Assembly (NCBI GenBank): GCA_027382625.1
Contig: JAJKFJ010020742.1
Location: 53,734-117,733, forward strand
From: Tetmemena sp. SeJ-2015
Taxonomy: Eukaryota > Ciliophora > Spirotrichea > Sporadotrichida > Oxytrichidae
Reading direction: 5' to 3'
DNA: 64,000 nt
Position 1 is the first letter of the stretch; the number at the start of each line of letters is the position of its first letter. Under the pieces are notes generated by a model. That model did no database searches, had not been told where the DNA came from, and was given only the letters and a program-made list of their open reading frames with translations. Shown here piece after piece: positions 1 to 13,100 of this stretch. A program made the translations under genes and the position numbers.

Positions 1-1
1 C

Positions 2-2433
2 CTATATTCAAATGGTGATATTCACAAGGCTTACTCAATATGCTCAGCATTAGAAAAAATTCAACAAAGAACTGAAAAGAAAGCGATGCTTGCTTTTCTC
101 TAGGGATTTAAATAGCTTAGAGTGAAAGAACAAGCTTTGCTGAGGATTTATAAGAAGCATGAGAACATATAGAAAATGAGAACCTTCTTAAAATGGAGTT
201 GCAAAGTTAGGAAAATAAGCGCAAATAAGAATAAGTCTCCTGTTTCTCGGGGAATATCTTTGATCCTTCATAAACCTCCAAAACACTAATTCAATCACAA
301 TAACGGTCAATAGCTAATCGATATTAGCACATGCCCAAACTCTATAGGAAAAACTTAGATATCGAGCTGCTACCTCAACAAGTCTAAATCTTAAAATAAG
401 TTCATAAGTAACGCATGCTCGAATGACAACACTGTAGCTTATTCAAGACACTTCAAGTTTAAATGTCATTCCTCTAAAGCTTACTCTAGATTCGAGAAAG
501 AATTCTCAAATCTCAATGATAACCAATGCTAACTAAAACGTTGAAAATCACTCAAAATGCTCTTAAAGACTAAATTCTAAAGAGTCAGACAAGAGTTGTG
601 TTACCACAACTACTCTGTCTAATCACTATGCTAGCAATACAAACAGCTAAAACTAAACTATACTTACAACCACCAATCAACGGTAAAGAGTAGCAAGTGA
701 ACATCATGCTAGATCTTAGCAAAGCTCCTAAGAAAGGACTATATCTCAGGATAGACAGTCTATTCAGACTACCAATCTCAGGGAGTCTATTAAATCTTAA
801 CTTGGCCCTCTTCCTTCAATAGATAAGGCTAAGGGAAGACTGTTTGACACAAAGATGCTCAAAAACTTCAAAGAATACAAATTTTGGACAAGGAGAGTTC
901 AACTAAGAATCTTAAGATTCAAGGAGACATCATAAATAGAGACTCCATCCCAAAAGTTATCAGTCCAATAGAAATGAAATCACCTTCTAACTCTTTAAAC
1001 CCAAAGCAAGCAATAAAGTTTGACACAGGGATCCAGAACTAGAAATCTGGCAGAGCTTCCAATCTTTCAAATCAACCTCAAGGGCCCACTCATTAAAGTC
1101 AAAGTTCCCAGCACAGCATCTAGGCACTACTTTAAAAGCTAAATTAGAATGCTCTTATGCAAAACCCAACGATGAATAACTTTAACTCAAACAATGACAC
1201 TCATTCTCACCTGAATATGCCGAGCAGCAACATTTCTTCAAGTGGATTCATGATCAGTCATGGTGAAACTGTGAAATAGCTACAAGACTTTTGAGCCTAC
1301 TGAAATTGACTTCTCTGCCACTAATTTCAATATTTACAGTCATATTAACAACCCTTCGAACTTTAGTATCTCGAATATAACATGGAGAGCATGATATTCT
1401 AAATGAAGAATGCTTCATCGGACCAAAAGAAAATGCAAATGAGGAATAGAGATGATAAAATTGAGGAGAAGAACTCTCAAGCCTAGCTTGCTAAGCAAGG
1501 TCATAAGGATTCTAGTAAAGTTAAGGAGTTTGTATAAAACGCAAAGTAAGTCTCGGAGAACTAAAATGTGAAAGATGTAATGGCGAGTTCCAACGGGTTC
1601 AACAAGTTCAAAAGATCTGAAATTAAAATGATACCCTCAGATAGAGAAGAAAAGTAACATAAACTGTGGGGAAAATAATTTTTATTAAAATTTTGCACGA
1701 TAAATGGCTTAACCAGAGGAACACTCCGAGGGATGATTTCTCTGTGAAAGAAGACCATCAAGTTTTGAGAGGTCCTTTAAGTGAAAGGGAGAGAGATATA
1801 ATTCCCTAAGAAAGATTAACTTAAGGAACTAAACTCAGGGAGAAAGTATTCACACCTGAGTTTACTAGTCAACACCAAAGAAAGCAATCTAAGAAATTAA
1901 CGTCCCAAGTTGTTTAAGAATACAAACTAATGAGGAAATATTAATTTGACTATTTTAAGAATTTGAGGAATGGAAGCACCTAGTCATGCCTTGTTAAAAA
2001 AATTAATTTACCCATACTATAAGAACTTGGTTAGGAGAACAAAGAGAATATAGATTTGAACGTTCTGCTTCAAAAGAAGATCTAGTTAGTTTAGATCCCA
2101 GATAGCACGAAGTTGCAAACTCAAAATATAGACTTCCTCTCGAGTGATGAATCTTCATGCTTCAGAGACAGGAGTGACATCTAATTCTATGATCGCTTAA
2201 AATAAGATAGGAACTTAGCTGACTCCTAATACTCAGACTTAAGCGCTGAGAAATCAGCCTAAATACTTACTCATCTTATAATTAATTTTGATTTAAATTA
2301 TGAAGAACAGAAAGGATATCCTGAAGTAGTTAAAGCAAATTTGAAAGTGAAGCAAAAAATATAGTTGTGTTCATAAAGTTACATAAGCAAGATTATGAAA
2401 AATCACACTTAAAAAGTTTAATATTCGATTTGA
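2..2433 (+). CDS. Asn/Ser/Gln-rich protein, 3' part, enters from left edge
   Basis: Read with TAA/TAG as Gln, this stretch is open to TGA at 2431-2433 in successive frames; changes of frame fall near 540, 945, 1285, 1380 and 1735. The product is low-complexity (Asn, Ser, Gln, Lys), with basic and acidic clusters near 1500-1700 and no domain I recognise. The left edge cuts the gene, so the start is unknown. Each frame change is one or two bases net, and I found no convincing pointer pair for them, so they may be tiny IESs, assembly indels or decay. The long open frames and protein-like composition support a gene; the function is unknown. Confidence 0.5.
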
Positions 2434-2693
2434 CTTACTGACATTAACAGTGTTGCTATTTAAGGTTAATTATAATAAAGCTTTTAATAAATTTGTAGTA
2501 GCAGTAGTAGTATTATTATTAAAGCGAAAGAACTTTGTAGGGTTATCTGAGGATAGTTTTATTTGATATGAGTGAATTATTTTAATATCAGAGTTATGAG
2601 GAATAATTAGAGCTAAGATAATCTTCTCTCGAGCCATATTTAACACCTTTCATCAATTTAAGCAACTAAAAAATAATTTTGAGCTTTAAATCA
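2434..2693. other. intergenic spacer
   Basis: AT-rich spacer between two plus-strand genes. It holds a short run of imperfect TAG/TAT triplets near 2500-2520 and nothing else I can support. Confidence 0.6.
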
Positions 2694-4561
2694 ATGCAAA
2701 GTGTTGAAAATAACCTGCAGAATTAACAAGCTTCCTAGTAAATGAGCATGCGCTTATCATCTGAGCAAGAAGAGCCTGTCTAAAATCTAATGAGGAAGCG
2801 AATCGCTCTACTCTTATCAAGTTTATTCGACATTTGCTTGTTTGTAGGACTAATGACCTTTTTGACTCTATTCTATTACGATGATCCGAACGGCCGCTTA
2901 CTATGGAAGCTAGGCATTACATGCAACTTTTGGGCAATCCTATTCGAATTTAGAATAAGAGTACTGCAGTGCTGCGGATACCCCTTGAAGGAGATGCGGA
3001 GAGTAAGTGGAGGGTGTTGTCTGGAGTTCACTCGCATCCGAATGAAGCTGGCTGACTATTTTTGCTTCTACTACATTTTCTTTTGCGAGCTCATCGATCA
3101 TAAAATATGAAATATGCATGAGCAATTTGAGTATTTTTCTATTTTAAAATGCAAGCGTATTGGTTATGAAGTAGTATCGATCTGAACACGAGCGCATAAT
3201 GTTCATCACCGTGGTGTCGATAAATGCGTTCTACCTTGTACTTTGGATCATATTTACAAAGAGCACGAGCTTCAGTAGATTCTAAAAATTTTGCAATGCT
3301 ATTTTTAATATATTCCCAAAGGAAAAAGCAAGATCAGGGCCTTCTTCTCCACCTTAGATCACTTTGAGTCAAGAAAATTCTGCTTCCGAGTCTACCTCAT
3401 CTGATATTGAATAGAGAATCAAATTCATAGCATTTTAATGAGTTTATTTGAGAATAAACATGCAGAGCAGAGAGAGGAGAAAACTTAATAAGAAGGAAGC
3501 TGCAAAGCTCATTAAGAATATGCCTGTCATTTTAGTCACAAACCAACCATAGACCTTAACATCTCAGTTCTCAGGCTAATCTAATCCAGCTTAAAACATA
3601 TTATGAAAGTGTTTTTAAGAGCAGAGGAAACTGAGATATCTTTGACTCAAGATTTGCTAGCATTACACAACCGACAACAGAGCAGTCTCAAGCAATAGGA
3701 AATCAAGTACTTTAGCAAGGATGAACTAAGCAAAGAGTATTGTGCTATCTGTTTGGACTCTCTTCTTAAGTAGAAGGCTGGCACCAACAAAACTGATACT
3801 TTACAAAAGAGGGAGAGTGAGATAAACTCCAAAGATATGAGTGAGGAGTAGTGTCCACGTCATCATCACCCTCATATACATCATTAGCACTAATTAAACA
3901 CTCTCTAATCTCCAAAGAGCGACACCTTTTCAAATATTGATCTTGAGGGAGCTAATAACTCATCACCTGAGAAATGCAATAATCCAAAAGTCAAACACTA
4001 AAGAGCAAGTGGCCTAAAGATAAGGGCTCTCTTCTCTAATATATCAAGAGTACCTTAGCTTTTAAAGTAAAAGCTAACGCAGAAATCTAGTATTCTAAAG
4101 CTTTTATTTAATTGTCATATTGCAAATCTTCGGAAGGAGAATGTTTGAGAATAAGAGCATTTCCAGAGTGTGAGCATCTATACCACGAGCATTGCCTGGA
4201 AAGTTGGATTTAAGAAAGTGATTCTTGTCCCATGTGCAGAAGACGTACAAGTAGTCTCTGCTAGGAGGAATTAAAAGAGCAGCAATTGCTTGCACAAGAA
4301 GATGACGAATCTGACGACGACATTGATTTAAGGCTATATTTCGTTTTAAGATTGAAAATCTCTTGTTCTACTCTGATAAGAAGAATAAGAGGCCACACAA
4401 ACGACTTCCATAAACTTAATCTACTCAAAGCTCAACATGCTTTAATTTAAAAATGTATGATAAATAAAGCATGCTTGGATTCTGAGGGCTCATCATCCAA
4501 TATAAGGTCCATAGAAGACTCTAATTTAAATGAAAATCAAGAGGGATACAGTATAAATTGA
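2694..4561 (+). CDS. membrane-anchored RING-H2 finger protein, probable E3 ubiquitin ligase
   Basis: The N-terminal part has two hydrophobic segments (around LLLSSLFDICLFVGLMTFL near 2810, and FITVVSINAFYLVLWIIF once the IES at 3086-3188 is removed). The C-terminal part carries a RING-H2 finger: YCAICLDS near 3745, then PECEH, YHEHC and CPMC at 4165-4240, giving C-x2-C ... C-x-H-x2-H-x2-C ... C-x2-C. Transmembrane segments before a RING-H2 are a known layout of membrane E3 ligases, which pass ubiquitin from an E2 to substrates. An unusually long insertion of about 130 residues, rich in His, Ser and Asn, separates the first and second zinc ligand pairs. Start chosen at ATG 2694; stop TGA 4559-4561. 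Frames join at a 5-bp pointer (CGAGC) and a 4-bp pointer (ATTT). A last one-step frame change near 4110 could be an 8-bp unit with ATT ends. Confidence 0.7.
3086..3188 (+). other. IES, pointer CGAGC
   Basis: CGAGC occurs at 3086-3090 and 3189-3193. Removing one copy with the 98 bp between joins ...FFC to ERIMFITVV in one frame and removes an in-frame TGA. A competing 7-bp repeat (ATCGATC) gives the wrong frame. The insert is AT-rich. Confidence 0.75.
3432..3445 (+). other. very small IES, pointer ATTT
   Basis: ATTT at 3432-3435 and 3446-3449. Removing 14 bp takes out an in-frame TGA and fuses the upstream membrane frame (...KFIAF) to the downstream RING frame (ENKHAEQ...). Without it the two frames overlap as ATGA, which would be odd for two separate genes. 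Confidence 0.55.
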
Positions 4562-4779
4562 ACAACAACATCATCTATTTTTTATTAACTTACAAAAATG
4601 TGAAAAACACGTTGCTAAGTTTGAATTTGAATTTGATTTAGAAATTTGGATTTATAACAAAGAATAAAGGCTTTATAAGAGAGTTTCTAACTGCAATAAA
4701 ATTTGCTTCCATATCTGATTTGCCCACCCTCTGCGCTTAACTTTATATCGAGCTTTATAGTTCTTTATTTATGTGCTAA

Positions 4780-7700
4780 TCACTGAACGAGCCTTGAGTT
4801 CTTGCGAGCGTCCTTCAAGTTCAAAGCAGGAGGATTTCCAGTTAGGCCCATACCCGTACCACCTATTCCCATGGCCGGTCCCATACTCTTTCCTGCACCA
4901 ACTAGCATTTACTTTCCAGTTTGAGGCTTTTATCCAATTGGATTCAGCACTCTCACAAATTATCAAGGTACTAAAAAAGTAAGTACTCCTATGTTCGGGT
5001 TGGTTCCAAACATCTTGTTGAAGTTTTCTTCTCTATTGATAAGCTCTAATTTATAGAACTTCATGTCCTCAGCTGCTTTCTTGAGTGCATTATCTTTTTG
5101 ATATTATCTCCTCTTACAACTGGCGGATTAGTTCCAAGTCTTCAGGCCTTGAGGGTCTATTCTCATAGAGTTCTTGCAACTCTAATGAAGCGGTCATTTA
5201 GTTATCTGTATTTTTAATCCATTATCACTTATTATAAAATCAATAAGTCTAAATCCATGAGCTCTGTGGCTTAGCCAAACTCAGCTTGCATTTCTTGCAT
5301 CTCTCTCATTTGCTCCTAAATAAGTTGGTTCATGTCCTTCTTTAGCTTCTCTTGCAGACTGCGCTCCTTCAATCCGAATTCTTCCTCTACCTCTTGAATA
5401 CGAGCTTTACATTTACGTTGCTCATCCTTCATGGTTGCTTCAGCCTCTTTGACTCTATCCTGCATTTTCTTAATCTCAAAGTCTTTTTCTCCCAACTGAA
5501 AATGAAAGCTCCTTAACTTCGCCCTTTAGGTTTGCTATCTCACTGGTTAATTATGAAGCATAAATAAGTGTGATTATAATTCTTGGATCTTCTTAAGTAA
5601 CTCTTTCTCTCTGCGCATGGCATCCTCCTATTCCTTTTCTCTTTCCTTTTGCAGCTATGCTATTGAGCTATCATGCTCCTTCTATTTCTTGTCCATAGCT
5701 TTGTCGAAATTAGCATTCAATGTTTCAATCAACTTCTCCTGCTCTTCCTTCAATTTCTTAATTGCTGCTTCCTTATTGCTGACTTCCTACTGCACAGCTT
5801 GGTCTCTTTCTCTTTCGAGTCTCTCCCTTAGCTCTTATAATTCTCTTGAATGCTGTTCCTTCAAATCCTTAATCTGTCGTTAGAAGTCTTCTCTAAGCTT
5901 TTGAGTATCTCCCTCTTTGGAGTTTCGCATAGCCTCTAGTTGTTTCTCATAGTCTGCTCTCATCTCTTCTTGCTTTCTTTGAAGTTCAGCCTTCTCCTAC
6001 TCAAATTACTCTCTCAATTTCTTAAGCTCTTGCTCCAGTTGCTCAATTCTCCTTTACAACTCTTTCTGCACGAATAAGAAAGAGTAATAGTGTTCATTAA
6101 AGATGTAATTGGAATTCTCTATCGGAAGCAGAATTTTTCTTGAGTTCTTCAAGCATGCGCTCGTACTTTAATCGCTGCTGGTCTAGCTCCTGCTCTTTCT
6201 GAGACTTAAGTCTCTCCTGAATTTCACTCACATCTTGCTAAAATTGCCTCCTCTATCTTTCCATCTCCTGCTTCAAACGATCTAACTCATCTGCTAATTA
6301 ACCTGCAGAGGCTCTTTAGTTCTCCAAGGCTACTCTCAGTTAAACAAATACTATAATGTTCTTCCTCTAATCTAGTGATTGTGGACTGCAGCGTTTGGAT
6401 CTCTCTTTTGAGTGAGGCAATCTCAGCATGCAATCCATCTATTTCTCCCTTTAGTCTGCTGATCTCGCCATTCGCAGAATCTAACTCACTCTGCTTCTCA
6501 TTTAGCTTCTTCTTCCAATCTAATTAAAAATCAAGCAAACTACATATCAATCTTCAAGCTCTTTCCTGAGTTGTTGTTCCCTCTCTTTAGCATTGCCTTC
6601 TAGATTTTCCCTTTCTCTCCTGAGTATTTCTTCGAGCTCTTTCACTTTGGCATCCATTTCTCTTCTTAGCTTCTCAAGCTCTTAGTTCTTGAGAGCTTCT
6701 AATTCTCTGAGTCTACGTTCGTAGTCTTCCTGCATGTCCTTCATTCTTCTTTCATACTCTCTTGTCAAGTCTTCCTTCTCCCTGATCGACTCTCTTTGCA
6801 TCTTCTCCTTAACATAAATAATTATGAACATTAAAAAGCAAATTAAAAACTAAAAAGCATGAACAAGAAATAATTCAAGCCTAGATAGATGTAATTCTAT
6901 TTAAATCTTAAAGACAACCTCATTCTGAGAAGTTATTATAGATTTAGGCAATAAAAATTACTCAAATTAAGCAAAATTATAAGTTTTGAGACCGTTATAG
7001 ACACATTTTCTGTTAATATGCCGTCTCCAAACCATACATTTGTTGCAGTCTATAAACTTTACCTCTTTACCAAATCAATTATAAAATTTCCTTTTCTTAT
7101 TCATGGGACTCGGTCATTAGTTTGATTTTCCGTTCTAGCTGTTAGACCACATCTCCACTCTCACTCTTCAGGATGTTTATCTGATCCTCCAAATCCTTGA
7201 TACGCTTTTCATAATCCCTCTTCTACTTTTCAAATACTCACACCATCACATTTTATAATTAATGATTTCGGATCTATCTTATTCATCGCCTAGTTGCTTT
7301 CTTAGTTCAGATATTTGCTTCTCCAAATCTTGTACTCTTCGCTGCAGCTTGTCGATTTCCTGCTCCTTCTAAGCTAGCTCTCCTTGCAGGTTGCCGCTCG
7401 TCTTAGTCAACTGATCCCTCATCCTGTCAATCTCCTTCTGTAGTCTCAGCTTCTCCTCCTCAAGCTCCTTCTCCTTCTCTCTCAGCTGCTTAGTCAGTCT
7501 CTCTATCTCCTGCCTTGCAGCTTCTAACTCCTACTTGGCTTGGCTCAGTTGCTTCTACAGTTCTGAGCTTGCCTGTCCACCTGAAGCCAGTAGGTCATTG
7601 AGTCTTTGCACTTCTTTCTCCAACTGTGCTATCTTAGAGTCTCTCTCCTGCACTGACCTGTCTCTCTCAGTCTGTGTGTCCTTTAGTCTCTTGTTAAGCT

Positions 7701-8511
7701 CCACGATCTCAGCGTCTAGCTTCTTAATCTTGCCTTCCATGATCTCCAGCTTTCCATCGAAGTCCTTCCTTAGTTTATCCTGATCAGCTTTGGCCTTATC
7801 CTGTTCCTCTTTGCGGGCCTTCTCCACTGCCTCCCTCAGCTTCTTCTCCCATTCTTTATTGAGTCGGTCCTTCTCTTGCTCCATTTGCGTTTTGAGCTAA
7901 TCCTCCATGTTAAGTTTATCCTTCAGGAGTTCGTTGTACTTTTTATTGTGCTCTTGGATGTAGGCAGCAAGCTCTTTCTGGTGGGCCTTCTTGAGCTCTT
8001 CGAGCACGTCGTTATTTTTCTTGTAGTCGTCCATCTGTTTGCGCAGCTCTTCGGCCCTCTGTTCAAACCGCTTCTTCATGTCAAGCACTTCTAACTTCAT
8101 GTCCGCTACCTTCTGCTGGTACTCTTTCTCTACTTGCGCTTCCCGCTCTTTGACCCTTTGCTTGTACTCTTCGAACTACTTTTAGGACTCTCTCTTCTCT
8201 TGAGAGTGCTTGTCCTCCAGCTCTCTCACCTTCTCCTTGAGGCTGTTGCCGTCATTAGCCTTATCAAGTGCTTCTTTCTGACGGTTTATCACTGAATTGG
8301 CCTCTCTTAAAATGGTTTCGATCTCTTTCTCGTATGCCCCTACTAAGGAATAACTATAAAATGAGTGTAATTGAATGAAGAAGGAATTTTGGTATTGGGA
8401 ATTTTCTTCATTTTTGGAGTGGAGATGAAAGATGACTTTGGTGAGTTGTGCGATTTTTTTGGACATCTTGTGGTGGGTGTCCTTGCTAGGACCAGCCTAG
8501 GCAGTTGCCAT
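4780..8511 (-). CDS. FAM184-like long coiled-coil protein
   Basis: The N-terminus reads MATAQAG..., then KMSKKIAQLTKVIFHLHSKN and AYEKEIETIL, which matches what I know of the FAM184 N-terminal signature. Almost all the rest is heptad-rich Glu/Lys/Gln/Arg/Leu coiled coil; the C-terminus is a short Gly-rich tail ending in ARKNSRLVQ. Start is ATG at 8511 (complement), stop TGA at 4780-4782. Several AT-rich interruptions without coiled-coil composition (about 8340-8400, 7080-7270, 6830-7080, 6520-6560, 6290-6340, 6070-6130, 5210-5280, 5540-5590, 4960-5010) are likely IESs or introns, but I did not fix their borders. FAM184 proteins are poorly characterised. The family call rests mainly on the first 50 residues. 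Confidence 0.65.
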
Positions 8512-8747
8512 TTTAAATTTTTCTAACTTTTTATTAACTTTGCTAATAATTTCCCATAATAATCTCATTCTAATGAGCAGCTACTGTACACAATTCTCAT
8601 TCGCCCTCACTGATATAATATGAAATGACTCCTTAATAACTCAAATTAATTGCCCCCTTAATCATAAGAAAGAGACGCACTAGTGATAAGATCAAACAGA
8701 AGTCAAAGTAGTTAATCTCAAATTAAGTATTCAATTATTTCCACATA

Positions 8748-11700
8748 TCAAGCAACTTTAGCCTTAGAGTGTGATCTAACGCTATTCTTATTCCTTATGG
8801 TACTTGAGTTTGACTGATTAAATTATTGAGCGACTTCTTGATCTGCTCTAAATCCAAACATCGATCTGAGAAGCAGCACATTGCTAATTAAGATTAATCC
8901 AAGGGAAATTATTGGCCTGACTCTGTAAACATATTTGCCCACGCACACCATAGCTAGCATCGAAACTACAGCTATTATATATCTTCCTGAGCCTTAATAG
9001 ACCCTTCGAAGAGTTGAGAGTCTTGTTACTTAAATGCTCAGTAGATAGAATATAGCTACTATGTGGTAAACTATATACTCTAAAACTTTTAATGATTATT
9101 CTAATGACAAAATTTAAGGCGTCTCATGGTCTTAGTAGCTGTATTTGAACAATCTAGCTCCCTCTTGCCATCTCCAAATCTCAATCACGTACTTGTCTAT
9201 GAATAGCCCAAGAAATACAACAGCTGGAACTAGTACATTCATTATATTCCTCTCAAATTAATTTTCTGCCTCAGCTACTAGTCTTCTGTACAACTTCAAA
9301 TTGACCTCCATATACTAGCCATTTGAAGAAGTCTCTCTTTTGACATTATCAATAGGTGGAACATCATTAGTCCTTAGAGTCAAATCTATTGCAGTAATGA
9401 CCAAGAGAGTGACAGCTCCAAAGTAGAAGCTGAACTTTATAGTCAGGAAAGAAACTCCTATGCTGAGTATGATTAGCAAATAGTGGACCAACTTAACGAA
9501 TAGAGACTGACTCTTAAACTTTGTGTCGCATCCCGACATGGATTCATCAGGTACCTCTCCTTCATCATCATCACTTTCTATTTTTGCTTTTACTTGATTG
9601 GAGTTCTTTTGGAAGCAACTATGGACCAATAGAATGCTTAAGATTTTCTTAATAATTTCAAAAGCCAGTGCAAAAGTAAGAGCAAGGGAATATGTTACGA
9701 GAGAAGTTACTAATACATCACTTATACACCAGATGGAAGGATTTTATTGGTGCTTTTAGAGCTCATACTAATTTAGAGGTTTCAATGATGTCTTTTCGAT
9801 TAGAGTATGGTTTGAAATAGACTGAGCAGGTGTTGAGAAAGCTATTCCTCTTAGATCTATGGGGAAATCAAATCCATCTAGAAGAGAAGAAGATATCGCT
9901 ATAACTAATGAATGACAAGTTGCATTTGTATATAGAACAGCCAATATCAATAGGTACACCATAATAGAATTTCCAACCATGAAGTTTAGAATAGACTCCG
10001 AATTTGTTTTGAACAAGTTGAATTGCAAGAATAGAACAATGGCTACAAGAGAGATGTTAAAAATTAGGAATTTGTGCTGCTCTACTGATTCACGCACTAG
10101 CTGTGATAAGTTTGCTTTAATGGTGAGAGTTGCTTGATTGAGTTGGGATATTTTTCCTAAGATCTTTACTCTTAGAAGTTGCTAGTTATTGTTCTATCTT
10201 CTTTGCGGATAGTTAAAGAAAACATCAACTTAAAATACTATGTTTAAAGAAGCAAGGTTAAGAAGGATTTACAAAAAATCTTTCTATTGCTTCTCTTGTC
10301 ATCTAACCATCATCATGAGAAGCTGAATCTACTCTAACTCTAAAATGTTGTTCACTTTCAATATTAATTATGATGAAATTAGAAACTTATGAATTTGCTG
10401 CCTCCTCTTAATTGTCATATTAAATGCATACTTTTAGAGGGAGAAAACTGCTAAAGAGGTTAAGAGAACTACTTAACAGATTTGGCATCTCTACCTGTGC
10501 TAAAAAGGGCTATTATAGATTCTCGCTGCTTAATGCTAATTCAATTCCATTTCCTATAATTGAATTCAACAGTAAATCTAAATTTGTCATTCTAAGTATA
10601 TCTGAACTGGCTGCATCAATAATCTCAGCCTGAATATAAGTATAGTTCTCTTTCTTAGGTCTCCAAATGATAGGTGTATGCTTATCAAAGCACGGAGAAA
10701 GATTCAACAATTCGCTCATGTATTATTCTCTGTTTTAAGGAGATAATCTAATGAAGAGTTAGTAGCCATCAGCTATAAAGCTCAAGAGGTTAGTAAGATT
10801 TAAACTCAGCACAAGAATATTAGAGTGATGATAAATTCTATAGTTGTTCTCCTCAATAAGTATCTAAAAATAATAAACTAAGTATCTTTCTAGATTCTTA
10901 TCTTTTCTGATCATTTAAATCTTTAACTAGGTATAGTTGCAGATGTGTCTTTCGATCTATATTAGTCTAGATCCTTAGAATACCATTGGGTGATTTGATT
11001 TAGAAATTTTGGAGAGATCTATTTAATAGTCAAGTTATCTTTCGTCCTCTTCTATTCCAACTTCTTCTTTATCTGATTTCTTGGATTTTGCTTTATCATT
11101 GGATTTGACTTTTTCTGCTGCTTGTATAAACCTTATGTCTTCCTTTTTAATGTTGACACAATTTAATACTTTAATTCATAGATATAGTATTAATGACTGA
11201 TGATACTCTTTTTCCAGAAGTCATAACCATAGTCCTCTCTGGATTATTTCTTTAAAAAGTTAGCAGAGTCTTTGGAGTCTGGACTTCTGACTAAGTTATA
11301 TCCGAGAGAAGTACTTTGTTTAACTCAACACTTGAAATTCTGGAAGCGAGGTCGTATCTCTCGCTGGCTGAAGAATCAGTACTGGCAATTATTTAAGTAA
11401 TAAGAGGAGCTGCTACATCCCAGAAGAACTTGTAGTAGAATAAGCTGTTGTGATCCATGCTCTAGAAGATAAATATTTACTACTTCAAATCGAAGTTGCT
11501 ATAAATTGTAAATAAGACATTCTTAAGTTAGTTTGATCTTAAGTTGAGGGAGTATTTAAATCCCATTAACTTCTCTTCTCTAGCTTAGTCTTATTAATTT
11601 TGACTTTTAAACTTCTCTTGTTTGAAACTAGATGAGAATCCACTCTCGCCTTCAATATCTGACTCTTATAAATCAAAATCCTTTCCCTTAGTGGTGGTAG

Positions 11701-12734
11701 CAGTTTAAATAATTCATCTATAGTTATAAGATGAGTTTAGAACCTGTTGAAATTGGAGGAGTGAGTGCTGACTAGTTGATCTCTAGGACCTCCATGGAAA
11801 TTCAAATGCAAAATTTGCTCAAAAGCTGCTGACTATTAAGATCTTAAAAGAGAGAATAATTTAATTTGAAGAAGTAGTCATCTTATTGATAAGCTTGGAG
11901 ATTCCATCGTTGAAGAGCTGAGGAGCTTCTTCCAGAGGCCCTGCTAAGCTGAATACGTTTTACAACTAAGAGATTGGAAATTAGTCATCTGCCATTGCTA
12001 GATATGCTACTACTGCCCCCATTGAATGCTCACCTTATATTATTGAAATGCATTTTAGATTGAATGAGCTACGATTGAGAATTTAGTATCAGCAGGAAAT
12101 TCTTTCATAACCTTTCTAATGCCTGCAGATACATACTGAGCTTGATCAGAGATTATGTACTATGAAAAAGCACTTGGCTAAGCTTTGAAGTCGAATCCAT
12201 AGAGCTAAGGATCATAGAAGTAAGTTTAACGCACATCCTCCTACTCATTTAAAAAGTCTGTGTAGTTAGCTATCGAATTGAAAACTGGAGGCATCTATAC
12301 GAAGCTTAAATTTGTTATTTAAGAAGATAATATTTTGAATAAGCCTCCAAGGTTACCTGGTATTCCAAATAGAATCAGTGTCTTGACTTCTCTGCCATCC
12401 TTTGTAAAGTGCTTAGCTCCTCTTTTCTGAAACCTTTGGGGGTTGTTCATCTCTTCTTGACAGACTCTCTTCCTAATGGAGAATAGAGGGTGAATTAAAT
12501 TAACTGTTTAATTGTTAAAGTGGTTGAGGATAGTTTTGGCTGCTCCTTTCTCATTTGCAGAAAGAACTCTCGAGTTTACTATCTCCTCTGTTTGAATTGA
12601 CTCATACAGGAAATCTTTTCCAAATGAGGAATATCAAACAAGGTAGCTAACGTTATCAAGAGACCCAACTTAAAAATTATAAATGAGCAAAGGATGCTGA
12701 TTAGACTCAATCTTTAAGAATTTTGATTCGCCAT
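8748..12734 (-). CDS. PGAP1/Bst1-like GPI inositol-deacylase
   Basis: The family removes the acyl chain from inositol of GPI anchors in the ER membrane, using a lipase-type Ser inside an N-terminal alpha/beta-hydrolase domain followed by many membrane spans. Visible here: an N-terminal hydrophobic segment after ATG 12734; the oxyanion-region motif LILFGIPGNLGG near 12380; the nucleophile elbow AHSMGA near 12000-12060, complete only after the IES at 12021-12058 is removed; a basic/acidic linker near 11050-11130; and a multi-span C-terminal half (8880-10100) with at least five hydrophobic segments. The frame runs through ...MSELLNLSPCFDKH near 10700, so both halves belong to one gene. Stop TGA 8748-8750. 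Several smaller frame changes remain unexplained. The family assignment is good, the exact gene model is not. Confidence 0.75.
12021..12058 (-). other. IES inside lipase nucleophile motif, pointer ATTGAATG
   Basis: The 8-bp repeat ATTGAATG lies at 12021-12028 and 12059-12066 (plus strand). Excision of 38 bp fuses FSIVA to HSMGAVVAYL, restoring the hydrolase nucleophile elbow. Retained, it shifts the frame. Confidence 0.85.
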
Positions 12735-13100
12735 TTAATCTACTTATAAGTGACAATTGGAATTAATCTTGCTTTTGTACATTAACACTATGCTTAAAGA
12801 TACATAATCGCCCATAATTTAATACTCAGGAGTAATCTATTTTTCTTATTTAACAACGAAAGAGCTCTAAGAGACATCCTGCACAGCATAAGCCTATTTA
12901 AGCAATGAATAGATATATGCACTTTTTGAGTGGCTATATAATTTTTTAATAGTTGTTGATAATTTAAACTGAAGTGTTAAGCTTTTTTATCTTTAATACA
13001 AGGCAATAACTAATATTAACGAAAACGTTGTATTAAATCATTCATAAATAAGTTTCTTGGAATATTTACAGTGGTGTTCAAGTAATGATCTCTAAAAGAC
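12735..13100. other. intergenic spacer
   Basis: AT-rich spacer between two minus-strand genes. It should hold the promoter side of the PGAP1-like gene. I see no gene or clear repeat. Confidence 0.5.

Noticed and set aside
3090..3187. ATCGATC as pointer in the RING-H2 gene
   Set aside because: Although 7 bp long, joining there puts the downstream membrane segment out of frame; CGAGC joins it correctly.
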